Below, one piece after another: positions 63,551 through 64,000 of a stretch of DNA of 64,000 nt (the first letter of the stretch is position 1; every line of letters starts with the position of its first letter). The stretch comes from Vombatus ursinus. Lineage: Eukaryota; Chordata; Mammalia; Diprotodontia; Vombatidae. A program made the translations under genes and the position numbers. The stretch is from the NCBI RefSeq assembly GCF_900497805.2, contig NW_020954562.1:19187162-19251161 (forward strand), read 5' to 3'. The notes beneath the pieces are model-generated. The model was not told where the DNA came from and did no database searches. It worked only from the letters and a program-made list of their open reading frames with translations.

Positions 63551-64000
63551 GGGGAGCGGAACCAAGATGGCAGAGGGAAAGCAGTGACTTGCTTGAGTTC
63601 TCTCCCAAACCCCTCCAAATACCTATAAAAAATGGCTCTAAACAAATTCTAAAGTAGAAGAACACACAAAAAGACAGATTGAAACAAATTTCCAGCCAAA
63701 GACAGTCTGGATGGTTGATTGGAAAAGTATATCACGCCAGATGGGGAGAGGAGCGCAGTTCAGTGTGGGCTCACAGGGCACAGTGAATCTGGAGCAGGCC
63801 TCAGAGGGCTGAATCATGGATAGCTGTGGTGGTTTCCAGACTTCTCAACCCACAAATGCCAAAGACAACTTGGAAGGTCAGTGGGAAAAGTCTGTGACTG
63901 CAGTGAGAGAAGGAGCTAGGTCTCAGTTGCCCCTGGGGCCATGGCTGCCTCCTGAGCTTCTGACCCACAGACTGAGGGGGAATCAAGTGGCTGATCAGAG
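63551..64000 (+). mobile_element. L1 LINE 5' end (5' UTR), continuing beyond the window
   Basis: Starts GGGGAGCGGAACCAAGATGG, the usual start of marsupial L1 5' UTRs, with a YY1-type CAAGATGGC at 63563-63571 as in other mammalian L1 promoters. It continues 'acttgcttgagttctctcccaaacccctccaaatacc', 'ccagccaaagacagtctgg', 'gtggtttccagacttctcaacccac'. Because the 5' end is present, this copy could be full length, but ORF1 and ORF2 lie outside the window. It is on the plus strand. Confidence 0.85.

Overview
The window looks like a gene desert or very large intron from a marsupial, probably an Australian one. The main evidence is the SINE content. There are tRNA-headed SINEs beginning near 'gcagctaggtgg' and ending 'AATTGCCTCACC' plus poly-A (WSINE1 type). 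There are also MAR1-type SINEs ending in (AAC)n, old THER1/MIR SINEs, and many L2, CR1/L3 and L1 copies whose L1 3' ends have the marsupial sequence. I found no convincing host protein-coding exon, no functional RNA gene and no CpG island. Every open frame I examined is explained by a LINE, by low-complexity DNA or by chance. Family names come from memory of consensus sequences, not from a library search.

Layout. 1-6.7 kb is old SINE/L2/CR1 DNA with two hAT-like DNA transposons, each nested in an older repeat. 6.7-7.56 kb is repeat-poor and a candidate conserved non-coding stretch. 7.7-8.4 kb is a solo LTR. 10.0-10.8 kb is an L1 3' end. 13.4-17.4 kb carries several WSINE1 copies. 17.9-20.9 kb is rich in LTRs, with two solo LTRs that keep exact target duplications and one poorer one. 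22.0-23.6 kb is an L2 split by an L1 that appears to carry a 3' transduction. 25.4-27.35 kb is a CR1/L3 element with reverse-transcriptase remnants and later insertions. 30.6-35.4 kb holds RTE-like and L2 copies. 38.6-41.4 kb is L2/MIR plus a repeat-poor stretch. 41.5 kb and 53.9 kb are microsatellites broken by 10-N gaps. 42.1-47.7 kb is CR1, L1 and L2. 50.9-52.1 kb is a long L2. 53.55-53.83 kb is a 7SL RNA pseudogene. 54.99-57.55 kb is an L1 inside an L1. 58.0-60.1 kb is an L2 split by another solo LTR. The last 450 bases are the 5' end of an L1 that runs out of the window.

The window has no operon-like cooperation between genes; what can be read is an insertion history. Several nestings have target-site duplications on both sides, which fixes the order: CR1/L2/MIR oldest, then hAT-like transposons, then LTRs, L1, MAR1 and WSINE1. 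The most unusual items are three. One is an apparent retrocopy of only the R region of an LTR (4.28-4.52 kb). The second is the L1 with a putative 3' transduction (22.16-23.39 kb). The third is a ~170-bp unnamed element present twice, one copy interrupting CR1 (27.16 and 28.36 kb).
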